This document shows positions 1-8,169 of a stretch of 64,000 nucleotides of DNA, piece by piece (positions within the stretch are counted from its first letter, which is position 1; each line of letters opens with the position of its first letter). A program made the translations under genes and the position numbers. The DNA lies in assembly GCF_900215575.1 (NCBI RefSeq), contig NZ_OBEJ01000002.1, positions 620,001 through 684,000 on the forward strand, written 5' to 3'. A model generated the notes under the pieces. The model was not told the origin of the DNA. It ran no database searches and saw only the letters and a program-made list of their open reading frames with translations. The stretch is from Natronoarchaeum philippinense. GTDB taxonomy: Archaea > Halobacteriota > Halobacteria > Halobacteriales > Natronoarchaeaceae.

Positions 1-12
1 TTCCGAACGGTA

Positions 13-21
13 CTTTTAAAC
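13..21 (+). promoter_or_regulatory. TATA-like box A of tfe
   Basis: The AT-rich stretch cttttaaac is centred about 29 bases before the ATG at 46. This is the spacing expected for a leaderless or near-leaderless haloarchaeal transcript. It probably drives tfe and the two genes that overlap it downstream. Confidence 0.6.
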
Positions 22-45
22 TCGCGGACACCCGCCACTAGAACA

Positions 46-576
46 ATGGCTTTTGAGGATCTCCTCGAGGACCCCGTCATCCAGAAGTACCTACACGAGC
101 TGGTCGGGCCGAAGGGCATGCCGGTTGCGGCCGCTCCGCCGGACGGCGAGGTCACGGACGAGGAACTGGCAGAGGAGCTCGACATGGAGCTCAACGACGT
201 TCGCCGGGCGCTGTTTATCCTTTACGAGAACGACCTGGCGTCGTACCGTCGGCTCCGCGACGAGGACTCGGGATGGCTCACGTACCTCTGGACGTTCGAG
301 TACGACAAGATTCCCGAGAACCTCGAAGAGGAGATGCACCGCCTCTACGAGGCCCTCGAAGAGCGCCGCGAGTACGAGCGGACTCACGAGTTCTACCTCT
401 GTGAGGTCTGTTCGATCCGCTTCGAGTTCGGCGAGGCGATGGACTTCGGCTTCGAGTGTCCCGAGTGTGGCTCGCCGCTGGAGTCGATGGAGAACACCCA
501 TCTCGTCGACGCGATGGACGAGCGCATCGAGAACCTGCGCGACGAGCTGAACATCGACATCGAGGCCGAGGCATAA
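46..576 (+). CDS. tfe: Transcription initiation factor E (TFE, alpha subunit)
   Basis: TFE helps RNA polymerase open promoter DNA with TBP and TFB. The 176-residue protein has the family layout: an N-terminal extended winged helix (about residues 5-90), a charged helical linker, and a C-terminal zinc ribbon whose four cysteines are C119, C122, C138 and C141. The length is normal for archaeal TFE. The ATG at 46 lies a standard distance after a TATA-like box, which supports a leaderless start. The stop codon overlaps the ATG of the DUF2110 gene (TAATG), so the two are co-transcribed and probably translationally coupled. This order is common in haloarchaea. Confidence 0.96.
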   Translation: MAFEDLLEDPVIQKYLHELVGPKGMPVAAAPPDGEVTDEELAEELDMELNDVRRALFILYENDLASYRRLRDEDSGWLTYLWTFEYDKIPENLEEEMHRLYEALEERREYERTHEFYLCEVCSIRFEFGEAMDFGFECPECGSPLESMENTHLVDAMDERIENLRDELNIDIEAEA

Positions 577-1250
577 TGGTCGTCCTCGCAACGAAGCTGT
601 ACGTCTCCGGCGACGCCGAAGATCGGGCGCTCGACTCGCTGCGCTCGCTGATCAACAACGACATCGGCGAGTTGGACGTGGAGTTCGAACTCGGCGTCCG
701 GCACGACGACTTCCCCTCGGTCACGATCGAAGGCGAGGACGCCGTCGTCGCCCGCAACGTACTCACCGAGGAGTGGGGAGCGATCACCGACGACTTCCAA
801 GCAGGCGAGACGTACGTCGGTACGCTCGAATCGTGGGATGACGACGGGTTCGTGCTCGACGCCGGCGGCGCCGTTCGTATCTCGACGGCCGACCTCGGAC
901 TCGGGCAAGGCCGCCCCGAGCAGATCCGCCAGCGATTCGGCATCGTCCAGCACACGCCTCTAGAGTTCGTCTATGGCGACGCCGAAGCCGACGCCCGACT
1001 CTCCGAGGCCCAGCAGGACCAGCTGTACGAGTGGACCCGCGGCACGGGCCGTGTGAACGTCAACAGCGCAACCCGCGCCGAGGTCCGGGCGACGATCAAC
1101 CGCGCCGGCCACGCCCAAGACATCGTCACCGTCGAACGGCTGGGCCTGCTCGAACAGAGCGTCATCTGCGGCGAGGACACCGACCCGCCGGGGCTGGTCG
1201 CAAGCGTCGGGCAGTACCTGCCCTCGGAGCTTCGCGCCGTCGTTCCATGA
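576..1250 (+). CDS. DUF2110 family protein
   Basis: This is a 224-residue protein of the archaeal DUF2110 family, recognised by its N-terminus (MVVLATKLYV) and overall sequence. No enzymatic motif is visible. The residues around 80-100 resemble a small S1/OB-like beta unit (TYVGTLESW, FVLDAGG), which would suit RNA or nucleic-acid contact, but that is inference. The start was chosen at the ATG that shares one base with the tfe stop; an upstream in-frame start would lie inside tfe. The gene's own stop overlaps the next ATG. The tight tfe-DUF2110 linkage hints at a role near transcription, but the function is unknown. Confidence 0.88.
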   Translation: MVVLATKLYVSGDAEDRALDSLRSLINNDIGELDVEFELGVRHDDFPSVTIEGEDAVVARNVLTEEWGAITDDFQAGETYVGTLESWDDDGFVLDAGGAVRISTADLGLGQGRPEQIRQRFGIVQHTPLEFVYGDAEADARLSEAQQDQLYEWTRGTGRVNVNSATRAEVRATINRAGHAQDIVTVERLGLLEQSVICGEDTDPPGLVASVGQYLPSELRAVVP

Positions 1251-2017
1251 ATCGCCGGCTGCTCGTCGCCACGGTCGCGGTCGCCGTACTCGCGCTCACA
1301 GCGGGCTGTGTCGGCGGCGGTGGCGGCGTCGACGAGGAGCAACTGAACGAGAACGCCACGTACAACTGGAGCGTCCAGCAGGACGTGTTCATCAACGTCG
1401 ACAGCGCCGGATCGCTCATCGGCGAGGCCGAGTTCGAGGCAGTCTACGACGTCTCCGACCGGGACCAACTCGAACTGTATCGGAGCGGCATCACCAGCGA
1501 CCGACCACTCGAGATCAGTGCGGTCGTGTTCCGCTCGGACAACGGAACCTACTACAACGGCACCGAACTCGACGTCGAGCAGACCAGCGAGGCCACGGTT
1601 ATCGACCTGCCCAACGAGGACGGAAAGCTGGCCTTTACCTCTCGGACGAACTCGAAGGAACTCCGCCTGCCGGCGTACGTCGAAGGCTCCTACCGCGTTG
1701 CGCTTCCGGCGAACCACAGCACCGAAGACTTCCTGCTCGGCCACGTTAGCCCGGGCAACTACCGGACGGAGATGGTCGGCGACCGGATGCACGTCGTCTG
1801 GAGTGACGTCTCCAACCCCGTGCATCTCAAGTACTACCTCGACCGCGACCAGTACTTCTTCTACACGCTGGTCGTCAGCCTCGGCATCGTCGCGCTCGGC
1901 GGGTACTTCTACTTCAACCGCCAGATCCGCCAACTCAAGGAGCGCCGACAGGAGCACGGACTCGAACTCGACCCGGACGACGACGACGGCAAGCGGCCGC
2001 CGCCGGGGATGGGATAG
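1247..2017 (+). CDS. Haloarchaeal lipoprotein, DUF5803-like
   Basis: The 256-residue protein starts with a signal peptide and a lipobox (LTAGC, Cys21) followed by a glycine run, as in haloarchaeal lipoproteins. A mainly beta extracellular domain follows, then a C-terminal transmembrane helix (about 200-222) and a basic then acidic cytoplasmic tail. This layout fits a membrane-anchored extracytoplasmic domain, and the family (I believe DUF5803) has no known function. Start: the ATG at 1247 overlaps the DUF2110 stop by four bases. Longer upstream reading in the same frame is arginine-rich shadow sequence of the previous gene. It is the third gene of the tfe operon. Confidence 0.8.
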   Translation: MNRRLLVATVAVAVLALTAGCVGGGGGVDEEQLNENATYNWSVQQDVFINVDSAGSLIGEAEFEAVYDVSDRDQLELYRSGITSDRPLEISAVVFRSDNGTYYNGTELDVEQTSEATVIDLPNEDGKLAFTSRTNSKELRLPAYVEGSYRVALPANHSTEDFLLGHVSPGNYRTEMVGDRMHVVWSDVSNPVHLKYYLDRDQYFFYTLVVSLGIVALGGYFYFNRQIRQLKERRQEHGLELDPDDDDGKRPPPGMG

Positions 2018-2054
2018 GTAGCGCGAACCGGCCGTCCCCGCCCGCTCCCGCGAA

Positions 2055-2063
2055 CTTTTATCG
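2055..2063 (+). promoter_or_regulatory. TATA-like box A before the cinA-like gene
   Basis: The sequence cttttatcg sits about 26 bases before the ATG at 2085, in a short GC-rich spacer. It indicates a separate transcript start after the tfe group. Confidence 0.55.
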
Positions 2064-2084
2064 CCCGGCGCGCAACGGGCCAGT

Positions 2085-2789
2085 ATGCACGTCGCGGTCA
2101 TCAACGTCGGCGACGAGATTCTGGCCGGCGACACGACGAACACGAACGCCACGTGGCTGTGCGACCGCCTCGACGAGCGCGGCGTCGACGTCGAGCGAGT
2201 GGCGGTCGTTCCCGATCGGATCGCCGATATCGCCCGGCTGGTCAACGAGTATCGCGCCGAGTACGACGCGGTGATCGTCACCGGCGGGCTGGGGCCGACC
2301 CACGACGACGTGACGATGGACGGCGTCGCCGCGGCGTTCGGGCGCGAGGTCGAGCGCAACCCCGATGCCGTCGAGTGGCTCGTCGAGCACGGCGGCTACG
2401 AGCGCGACGATCTAGTCGAGGGGACGAGTCACCTGCCGGCCGGTGCTCGCGTGCTCCACAACGACGTGGGCGTCGCGCCCGGCTGCGTCGTCGACGACGA
2501 GGTGTACGTCCTGCCCGGCGTTCCCCCGGAGATGAAGGGGATGTTCGAGCAGGTGGCCGAGGAGTTCGCCGGCGAGCGGACCCACACCGTCGTCGTCACT
2601 GTCGACGAGCCGGAGAGCGCACTGCTGGACCGACTTGGTGATCTCCGCGAGCGCTTCGACGTGGGCGTCGGTAGCTACCCCGGCGAGTACGTCCGCGTGA
2701 AGCTCAAAGACGCCGACTCGGAGGCCGTCGAGGCCGCGGCCGAGTGGCTCAGCGAGCGGGTCGACGTGGTCGAGACAGAGGAGCGCTAG
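2085..2789 (+). CDS. CinA-type molybdopterin-binding-fold protein
   Basis: This is a 234-residue stand-alone MoCF_biosynth (MoaB/Mog-like) domain of the CinA N-terminal type. The family motif GGLGPTHDD lies at residues 67-75, and the N-terminus has the typical GDEILAGDT. The C-terminal nicotinamide-nucleotide amidase domain of bacterial CinA is absent, as is usual in archaea. Some relatives hydrolyse ADP-ribose or handle NMN-related pyridine nucleotides, so the nearby NAD kinase gene is suggestive. The substrate in this organism cannot be read from sequence. It is often labelled competence/damage-inducible protein A, but there is no evidence here for competence. Confidence 0.85.
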   Translation: MHVAVINVGDEILAGDTTNTNATWLCDRLDERGVDVERVAVVPDRIADIARLVNEYRAEYDAVIVTGGLGPTHDDVTMDGVAAAFGREVERNPDAVEWLVEHGGYERDDLVEGTSHLPAGARVLHNDVGVAPGCVVDDEVYVLPGVPPEMKGMFEQVAEEFAGERTHTVVVTVDEPESALLDRLGDLRERFDVGVGSYPGEYVRVKLKDADSEAVEAAAEWLSERVDVVETEER

Positions 2790-2814
2790 AGGCTGCGCAT
2801 TCGTCGTTGGCGCG

Positions 2815-2925
2815 CTATCGGAACAGGTAGAACAGCCACGCCGCGGTGATCAGCAGGCTCGTTCCCAGAACGGCGAGGCTCGTCTCCCACATCGGCAGTT
2901 CCGCAGCCAGCGGTGCAAGGGTCAT
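2815..2925 (-). CDS. 36-residue single-span membrane protein
   Basis: This short reading frame encodes an N-terminal methionine, a 12-residue lead and one strongly hydrophobic segment (about residues 16-35) ending in YLFR. It lies between the convergent cinA-like gene and the divergent NAD kinase. Codon third positions are GC-rich, and an AT-rich stretch (tctcataaagtttgag, about 2947-2962) lies roughly 25-35 bases upstream on the minus strand, as a box A should. Tiny single-helix proteins in this position are often annotated in haloarchaea. The function is unknown, and it could be missed or spurious in automated calls. Confidence 0.55.
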   Translation of the reverse strand: MTLAPLAAELPMWETSLAVLGTSLLITAAWLFYLFR

Positions 2926-3061
2926 ACCCGCGTGTTGCCGTCCCGTTCTCATAAAGTTTGAGAACCCTTCCCGTCGTTCGCACGGCGAGCACCCGCTCGC
3001 TGGCCGCGAACCGTTCCCGGCGAGCGGCGGCCTTTTCTCCCCGGTCGTCCAAGCGACACGC

Positions 3062-4213
3062 ATGCGTCGGATCGGCGTCGTCGTGAACCCCGTCGCCGGG
3101 ATGGGCGGTCGCGTCGGACTCAAGGGAACTGACGGGAAGGTCGAACAGGCCGTCGAACGGGGCGCGACGCCGCGAGCGCCCGATCGCGCGACCGAAGCCA
3201 TAGAGTCGCTGGCGCGCCACGCCGAGGCCGATATCGAGGTGCTCGCAGCCGGCGGGGCGATGGGCGCGGATGCGATCCGGGCTACGGGGGTGGAGCCGAC
3301 GATCGTCTACGAACCAGCCGCGGACGCCGCCGAGCCGGGCACGGTCGAACCGGGCGCGACGACGGCCGAGGACACGCGGGCGGCCGTGAGAGCCTTCGTC
3401 GAGCACGGCGTCGACCTCGTCGTGTTCGTCGGCGGCGACGGCACCGCGGTCGACGTTGCCACGGCGCTCGACGAACTGGGCGTCGAGACGCCGATGCTCG
3501 GCGTCCCCGCGGGCGTCAAGGTGTACTCGTCGGTGTTCGGCGTGACGCCGCGGGACGCCGGCCGCATCGCGGCGACGTTCGAGCGCGTCGAAGACCGAGA
3601 GATCAACGACATCGACGAGGACGCCTACCGCGGCGGCGAGGTCGAAACCGAACTCCGAGCCGTCCGACCCGTGCCGGTCGCCGAGGATCTTCAGTCGAGC
3701 AAGCAGATCGGCGGCGGCAGCGTCGAGACGCTCGCGGAAGGGTTCATTCGGGACATCGAGCCGGGGACGACCTACGTGCTCGGCCCCGGAAGCACCGTCG
3801 GGGAGATCAAGTCCCGTCTCGGTTTCGAGGGCTCGCCGCTGGGCGTCGATGTCTGGCGAGCCGCCCCCGACGGCGTCGAGGCGACAAGCTACCACGAGCC
3901 GGCGTCGCCGGCCGGCGAGGTGCTCGTTCGAGACGCCACCGAGGCAGACATCCTCGACGTTCTGGACGACCCCGCCGTCATCGTCGTCTCGCCAATCGGC
4001 GGGCAGGGGTTCGTGTTCGGCCGTGGGAACGATCAGATCTCGCCGGCCGTGATCGAACGCTGCGATCTCGAAGTCGTCGCCTCGCGCCGGAAACTCGACG
4101 ACCTGTCGGTGCTCCGGGTCGATACCGACGACGATGACCTCGACGAGTCGCTCCGGGGCTGGCTGCAGGTTCGGATCGGTCGCTTCGAGCGCCGGATGAT
4201 GCAGGTCGTCTAA
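3062..4213 (+). CDS. ATP-NAD kinase family protein (COG3199 type)
   Basis: This protein is predicted to phosphorylate NAD to NADP or to act on a related substrate. The 383-residue sequence starts with a nucleotide-binding strand and glycine loop (VVNPVAGMGG) and carries the diagnostic GGDG at residues 124-127 inside VVFVGGDGTAVD. Its length is greater than compact NAD kinases and matches the COG3199/AcoX-like branch. The in-frame upstream region is noncoding in character, and the ATG at 3062 directly precedes the first conserved strand, so it was taken as the start. It lies 136 bases from the small divergent membrane protein gene. Confidence 0.88.
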   Translation: MRRIGVVVNPVAGMGGRVGLKGTDGKVEQAVERGATPRAPDRATEAIESLARHAEADIEVLAAGGAMGADAIRATGVEPTIVYEPAADAAEPGTVEPGATTAEDTRAAVRAFVEHGVDLVVFVGGDGTAVDVATALDELGVETPMLGVPAGVKVYSSVFGVTPRDAGRIAATFERVEDREINDIDEDAYRGGEVETELRAVRPVPVAEDLQSSKQIGGGSVETLAEGFIRDIEPGTTYVLGPGSTVGEIKSRLGFEGSPLGVDVWRAAPDGVEATSYHEPASPAGEVLVRDATEADILDVLDDPAVIVVSPIGGQGFVFGRGNDQISPAVIERCDLEVVASRRKLDDLSVLRVDTDDDDLDESLRGWLQVRIGRFERRMMQVV

Positions 4214-4319
4214 GAATAACCTTATATATCGCACTACTGTCCAGCCAGCATATTATTACTCTATCCGAGATAATGCAGATATAGACAAGATTAAGGTCTG
4301 CTCCGGCGTACTGGCGACC
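4214..4319 (+). promoter_or_regulatory. AT-rich promoter region of the phoU-like gene
   Basis: This spacer is much more AT-rich than its surroundings. A strong TATA-like run (cttatatatcg, about 4221-4231) lies far upstream, and a second box (agattaagg, 4288-4296) lies about 28 bases before the ATG at 4320. Two alternative start sites, or one promoter plus an operator, would fit. The downstream product has a DNA-binding domain, so autoregulation here is possible but not shown. Confidence 0.5.
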
Positions 4320-5351
4320 ATGGAAACGCGAAAGGTCCAGCGGCTGGGACCGTCCACGCTTGCGATGACGCTGCCCGCCGAATGGGCGAGCGAACAGGGC
4401 GTCGAAAAAGGCGACGAGGTGTCGCTCCGGATGGGCGGCAAAGGCACGCTGACGGTGATGCCCGAGTCGGCCAGCACCGAGGAGTCGGAAGCCATTATCC
4501 GCGCCGACAATCTCGACGCCAACGCCGTCGAGCGCGCGATCGTCGCCCAGTACGTGCTCGGCCGCCGCGTCATCCGCATCGACCAGACCGAGGGCGCGCT
4601 CTCCTCGGATCACATCAACGCCGTCTACAAGGCCGAAACCCAACTGATGGGCCTCGGCGTCATCGAGGAGACGCCCGAGAGCATCGCCATCCGCTGTTCG
4701 GTCGACCCCGAGGACTTCACGCTCGACAATCTCATCGAGCGCCTCGAATCGACCGGCTCGACGATGCGCGGCGAGGCGATCAAGGCGCTGGCCCACGGCA
4801 ACCCGGATCTCGCCCAGCGCGCGCTCAACCGCGAGCGCCAGGCGAACAAGATCTTCGTCCTCATGCTGCGGCTGATCTTCACGGCCTACCAGAACCCCAA
4901 CCTCGCCCGCGCCGTCGGGCTGGAATCAGGCTTCCCGCTGATCGGCTACCGCTCGATCGCCAAGAACCTCGAACTCACCGCGGACAACGCCGAGGACATC
5001 GCCGAGATCGTGCTCGACGCCGAAAATCACTCGCTAAACGTCGATCAGGGGACGATGCGTCGCATCCGCGAGTTCACTGACGACGTGGACGAGTTGACCC
5101 AACTCGCCGTCGAAGCCGCCGTCGAGCGCGACTACGACAAGACCATCGAGGTCCGCCAGGGGTTCCACGAGATCGGCGACCTCGAACAGGAGATCCTCGG
5201 CGACCTGCCCGAGATGGACAACGAGGACCTGCTGCAGGTCCGCGAGGTTCTCGTCAGCCTCAAACAGACCGCCGAGTACGCCGTCCGAAACGCCGAAATC
5301 GCCGCGAATCTCGCGCTCAACGAGGAGTCCGAGCACACGACCATTAACTGA
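4320..5351 (+). CDS. AbrB/SpoVT-PhoU phosphate regulator
   Basis: The 343-residue protein fuses an N-terminal SpoVT/AbrB swapped-hairpin DNA-binding domain (about residues 1-47, starting METRKVQRLGPSTL) to two PhoU-type helical repeats (about 110-330). In haloarchaea such proteins are linked to control of phosphate uptake: PhoU senses the state of the Pst transporter and the AbrB domain may bind DNA. No pst genes are present nearby, so the target is inferred from family. The gene stands alone, and its stop is followed immediately by a recurring intergenic element. Confidence 0.9.
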   Translation: METRKVQRLGPSTLAMTLPAEWASEQGVEKGDEVSLRMGGKGTLTVMPESASTEESEAIIRADNLDANAVERAIVAQYVLGRRVIRIDQTEGALSSDHINAVYKAETQLMGLGVIEETPESIAIRCSVDPEDFTLDNLIERLESTGSTMRGEAIKALAHGNPDLAQRALNRERQANKIFVLMLRLIFTAYQNPNLARAVGLESGFPLIGYRSIAKNLELTADNAEDIAEIVLDAENHSLNVDQGTMRRIREFTDDVDELTQLAVEAAVERDYDKTIEVRQGFHEIGDLEQEILGDLPEMDNEDLLQVREVLVSLKQTAEYAVRNAEIAANLALNEESEHTTIN

Positions 5352-5430
5352 CCACCTTTTTCCGCCTCGGGTGCGCTCGCTCACTCCGTTCACTCGCGCA
5401 CCACTCGGCGCAAAAACGTGGGCGAAAAAA
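5352..5430 (-). repeat. Recurring intergenic hairpin element, copy A
   Basis: Read on the minus strand this stretch runs TTTTTCGCCCACGTTTTTGCG, then a variable inverted-repeat core, then CACCCGAGGCGGAAAAAGGTGG. The same flanks occur at about 23998-24070 and 46167-46257 on the plus strand. It begins two bases after the stop codon of the PhoU-like gene. Another palindromic run of ctcgctcact/gagcgaacg type follows to about 5470. The element is noncoding; an apparent reading frame across it is also conserved between copies only because the DNA is conserved. Confidence 0.65.
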
Positions 5431-5549
5431 GCCGCTCGCTCACTCGCTACGCTCGTTCGCTCGCGGTTGCTACACTGGATACTACAACACTGCGACAACC
5501 CCGCTACGCAGCAGTACGCAACCGTACCGGATGCCGCGGCGCGACGCCG

Positions 5550-6059
5550 TCAGTCGGCCGGCAGTTCCGCTCGCCGGTCGTCGGCGTCCTCCGGCGATTC
5601 CTCGGCGGCGTCTAGGTCGGTCTTTGCTGCGCGCAGTGGCTTGCGCGAGGCCATCTCGCAGTCGAACGCCGGGTGTTCGACAACGTGGCGGACGATCATG
5701 TGCCGGCGCGAGCCGGTGATGCCCGTTCGGCCCACGTCGTCGGCGGCGAACTCGCCGGGCAGTCGCTCGTACAGACGGCGAAGTTCTTCGAACGATCGGA
5801 ACACCTTGGCGTTGCCCGCCGAGTCGGCACAGCGGCGGCTGACCTCGTAGGAGCCGTCTTCGCGGTACTCGCCGGCCGTCCGGAAGAACTCACGACGTTC
5901 GGTCAGCGCGTCGCCGATGGCGTCTTGCAGATCGGCAGCGGCGTCGCGCGAGAGGACACGTTGGTCGTCACCGATCGTGATTTCGATACTGGTGCGGTCG
6001 TCGGTCGCCGTCGCAGCGATCTCATCGCCCGCCGAGAACGCGATCAGGAGCGATGTCAC
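5550..6059 (-). CDS. Conserved haloarchaeal protein of unknown function
   Basis: This is a 169-residue acidic protein with a GTG start. It contains an N-terminal beta-like region (residues 1-35, IEITIGDDQRVLS), a central helical segment and a basic HMIVRHVVEHPAF motif near residues 119-131, followed by a charged, probably disordered tail. I do not recognise a characterised domain. Codon usage is that of a normal haloarchaeal gene. It lies tail-to-tail with the PhoU-like gene and is co-directional with the LEA14-like gene 66 bases upstream, so it could be the second gene of that transcript. Confidence 0.7.
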   Translation of the reverse strand: MTSLLIAFSAGDEIAATATDDRTSIEITIGDDQRVLSRDAAADLQDAIGDALTERREFFRTAGEYREDGSYEVSRRCADSAGNAKVFRSFEELRRLYERLPGEFAADDVGRTGITGSRRHMIVRHVVEHPAFDCEMASRKPLRAAKTDLDAAEESPEDADDRRAELPAD

Positions 6060-6125
6060 TCCGTGTCATGCAGTTGGAGTTCGATGCCGACACACAAAAC
6101 CGTACCGGCGAGCCGAGCCCGGCGC

Positions 6126-7118
6126 TTAGCTCGCGTTGTCCTCGAAGATGTGGGTCTCGATCGTGTCCTGATGGTCGAGCGCACGCACCGGAACGCGGAA
6201 CGACTGGCCCTCGACCTCGACGGTCGCGTAGAACCGGATCTGCAGGTCGGTCACCTGATCGTTTTCGAGGTGGCTCGCCCACCACTCGTCGAGGTTCGCG
6301 TTCGTGATCGCCGTCCGTGTCTGCACGCGCTCGGTCGCCTCGGAGGGGATCGCAGCGTTGGTCTCGGAGGACCCCTGCCCGACGAGCACGTCGTTCATCG
6401 TGATCTCGTAGTCGATCGAGCTGACCGTCAGCGGGTAGTCCTGCGGGTTGTACGCGACGAAGTCGACGTTGATCGGCGTCTCCTCGCTGGTGACTGCACC
6501 CCACTCTGCGTCCGTCTCGTTGACGTACATGACCGGGCTCTCGACCAGCGGAGACCCCGTTAGCGCCGAGTCGTCGGCCCGAACCGGGCGCGTCTCGTTC
6601 GAGGAGAACTGCCCGAGCAGGTCGGTCTGGATCGGTCGCGTGATCGTGAACTGCTTGCTACGGCCCAGTCGCTCGGCGGTGACGTTGGCGTCGACGGTGA
6701 GTTGGCTTTGTTCGCCGTTGCGAACGTGGCTCGCAAACCACGGCGGGATCTGTTGGTTGTCCATCTGGGTTGTGAGTTCGGTCGTGCTGTTGCCCGGTGC
6801 GAGCGAGACGCCCTCCCGGTCCCCAGTTGCGACGCGCACGTCGTTCATCGACACCGTGTAGTCGATGCGTACGTCGCCGAGCGTGATGCCGACCGGGTTC
6901 GGGTTCGAGACGACGAGATCGGTCTCGATGGTCGTCGTCGAGTTGTTGACGCCGGCGAACTCGTTGTCGACAGCCGCGACGCTCGGGACGCCGAGGACGC
7001 CGAGCCCGGCCGCCGCACCGATCACGACGACGACCGACAGTGCGACCGTTCCGGCGATCCGGAGCTTGCTCCCCAAGAGGAGCGGGACGACAGCATCGAG
7101 CGAGTCTGGTAAGTCCAT
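6126..7118 (-). CDS. LEA14-like (WHy domain) membrane-anchored protein
   Basis: The 330-residue protein begins with a short cytoplasmic lead and one transmembrane helix (about residues 17-45), followed by two repeats of a Late Embryogenesis Abundant type 2/WHy beta-sandwich. The repeats can be seen by paired motifs: YTVSMNDVRVATG and YEITMNDVLVGQG, and PPWFASHVRNGEQ and DEWWASHLENDQV. Family members are linked to desiccation and osmotic stress. The domains face the outside of the cell. Start: the ATG at 7118 directly precedes the amphipathic lead, and upstream sequence is arginine and cysteine rich and noncoding. The duplicated domain structure is clear; the ligand is unknown. Confidence 0.85.
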   Translation of the reverse strand: MDLPDSLDAVVPLLLGSKLRIAGTVALSVVVVIGAAAGLGVLGVPSVAAVDNEFAGVNNSTTTIETDLVVSNPNPVGITLGDVRIDYTVSMNDVRVATGDREGVSLAPGNSTTELTTQMDNQQIPPWFASHVRNGEQSQLTVDANVTAERLGRSKQFTITRPIQTDLLGQFSSNETRPVRADDSALTGSPLVESPVMYVNETDAEWGAVTSEETPINVDFVAYNPQDYPLTVSSIDYEITMNDVLVGQGSSETNAAIPSEATERVQTRTAITNANLDEWWASHLENDQVTDLQIRFYATVEVEGQSFRVPVRALDHQDTIETHIFEDNAS

Positions 7119-7205
7119 CTTACCGGCGTTCGTGGCCGACGCGGGATAAATGACTTGGCAGTCGGTCTGACAAGAGCTAAGTTTCTGCCGTCGAAAGCCG
7201 CGAGC

Positions 7206-7394
7206 ATGACAGCGACCTCTGCGCAAGGGACTGACAAGGGAATCGGAATCGCGGTGCTGTGTGCCGTCGTCGCCGCGCTCGGCGCGATGGTGATGTTCGT
7301 CGGGGCGCCCGACGTGACTGCCGCGTGGGGCTTTGCCGCCGCGATGGTGTTCGGCGTCCTATCGGTCGTCGGCGCCCACGCCTACGGCGCCTGA
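7206..7394 (+). CDS. Small two-span membrane protein
   Basis: This is a 62-residue protein with a polar N-terminus (MTATSAQGTDKG) and two hydrophobic helices (about 12-35 and 42-60). The start was placed at the ATG at 7206, since the in-frame sequence before it lies in the promoter region shared with the divergent LEA14-like gene. It belongs to a conserved haloarchaeal small-protein type (possibly DUF7525) of unknown function. The gene sits 64 bases ahead of a small winged-helix gene. Confidence 0.7.
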   Translation: MTATSAQGTDKGIGIAVLCAVVAALGAMVMFVGAPDVTAAWGFAAAMVFGVLSVVGAHAYGA

Positions 7395-7458
7395 CCGGAA
7401 CCTGTTAGTCGGCCGATCGAAAACCGTTAAGCACGTTCAGCGCCTAGCGCGCGTACTG

Positions 7459-7683
7459 ATGTCCGACTACACCGACGAGGAACGGCGCATCGTCTCGTAT
7501 CTCCGCGAGAGCGCCGCCCGCGGGGAGCGGTACTTCCGGGCGAAAAACATCGCGGACGCGCTCGGACTCTCATCGAAGCAGGTCGGATCCCGGCTTCCCC
7601 ATCTCTCGGAGAAGGCCGACGACGTCGACATCGAGAAGTGGGGCCGGTCCCGCTCGACGACGTGGAAAGTGACGATCAGCTAA
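7459..7683 (+). CDS. Small winged-helix protein, DUF7123-like
   Basis: This is a 74-residue protein that folds, by pattern, as a single winged helix: a helix (EERRIVSYLRE), a recognition region (NIADALGLSSKQVGSRL) and a wing ending in EKWGRSRSTTWKV. A paralogue at 28118-28375 shares the same C-terminal signature (EKWGYSSSTTWKV), so the two form a family, probably DUF7123. It is likely a DNA-binding or nucleoid-associated regulator with an unknown target. The start ATG at 7459 follows an AT-rich stretch (accgttaagc) about 30 bases upstream. Confidence 0.75.
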   Translation: MSDYTDEERRIVSYLRESAARGERYFRAKNIADALGLSSKQVGSRLPHLSEKADDVDIEKWGRSRSTTWKVTIS

Positions 7684-7703
7684 ATCGTCGCCGGATCCCG
7701 CGG

Positions 7704-7712
7704 CTTTTTACT
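7704..7712 (+). promoter_or_regulatory. TATA-like box A of the SRPBCC/nitrilase pair
   Basis: The sequence ctttttact lies about 27 bases before the ATG at 7735 and should drive both the SRPBCC gene and the overlapping hydrolase gene. Confidence 0.55.
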
Positions 7713-7734
7713 CCCCAGTACCTCAGATGCGTTC

Positions 7735-8169
7735 ATGACAGTCCGGGTTGAGCGGACGTTCGAGTTGCCCGTCGAACCCGAGCGCGTCTGGGAGTTCATC
7801 GCCGACCCGGAGAAACGCGCTCGCTCGATCAGCGTCGTCTCTGACTACGAACTCGACGACGCCGACGGCCGGCGAGCGACGTGGCACGTCGACCTGCCGG
7901 TGCCGTTGCTCGACCGTACCGCTGCGGTCCGAACCGAAGACGTCGAGCGCCGGGCGCCCGAGTACGTCGAGTTCGTCGGGCGCTCGAAAGTGTTGCGCGT
8001 GACCGGCGAACACGAGATCGAAGCAACCGAGGACGGCTCGCGGCTGCACAACCGGTTCGTCGTCGACGGCCGACTCCCCGGCGTCGAGCGATTCTTCGAG
8101 CGTAACCTCGACGACGAGCTTCGGAACTTGGAGACGACGCTCCGGGACGACCTCGGGGTCGAGCAGTGA
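7735..8169 (+). CDS. SRPBCC-fold protein (CoxG/polyketide cyclase-like)
   Basis: The 144-residue protein has the START/SRPBCC helix-grip pattern: an N-terminal strand (VRVERTFEL), the usual helix with VEPERVWEFIADPEK, beta strands, and a long C-terminal helix. Such proteins bind a hydrophobic ligand in a cavity, and this one has no obvious catalytic motif. Its stop codon overlaps the GTG of the nitrilase-family gene, so the two are coupled. The ligand is unknown. Confidence 0.8.
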   Translation: MTVRVERTFELPVEPERVWEFIADPEKRARSISVVSDYELDDADGRRATWHVDLPVPLLDRTAAVRTEDVERRAPEYVEFVGRSKVLRVTGEHEIEATEDGSRLHNRFVVDGRLPGVERFFERNLDDELRNLETTLRDDLGVEQ

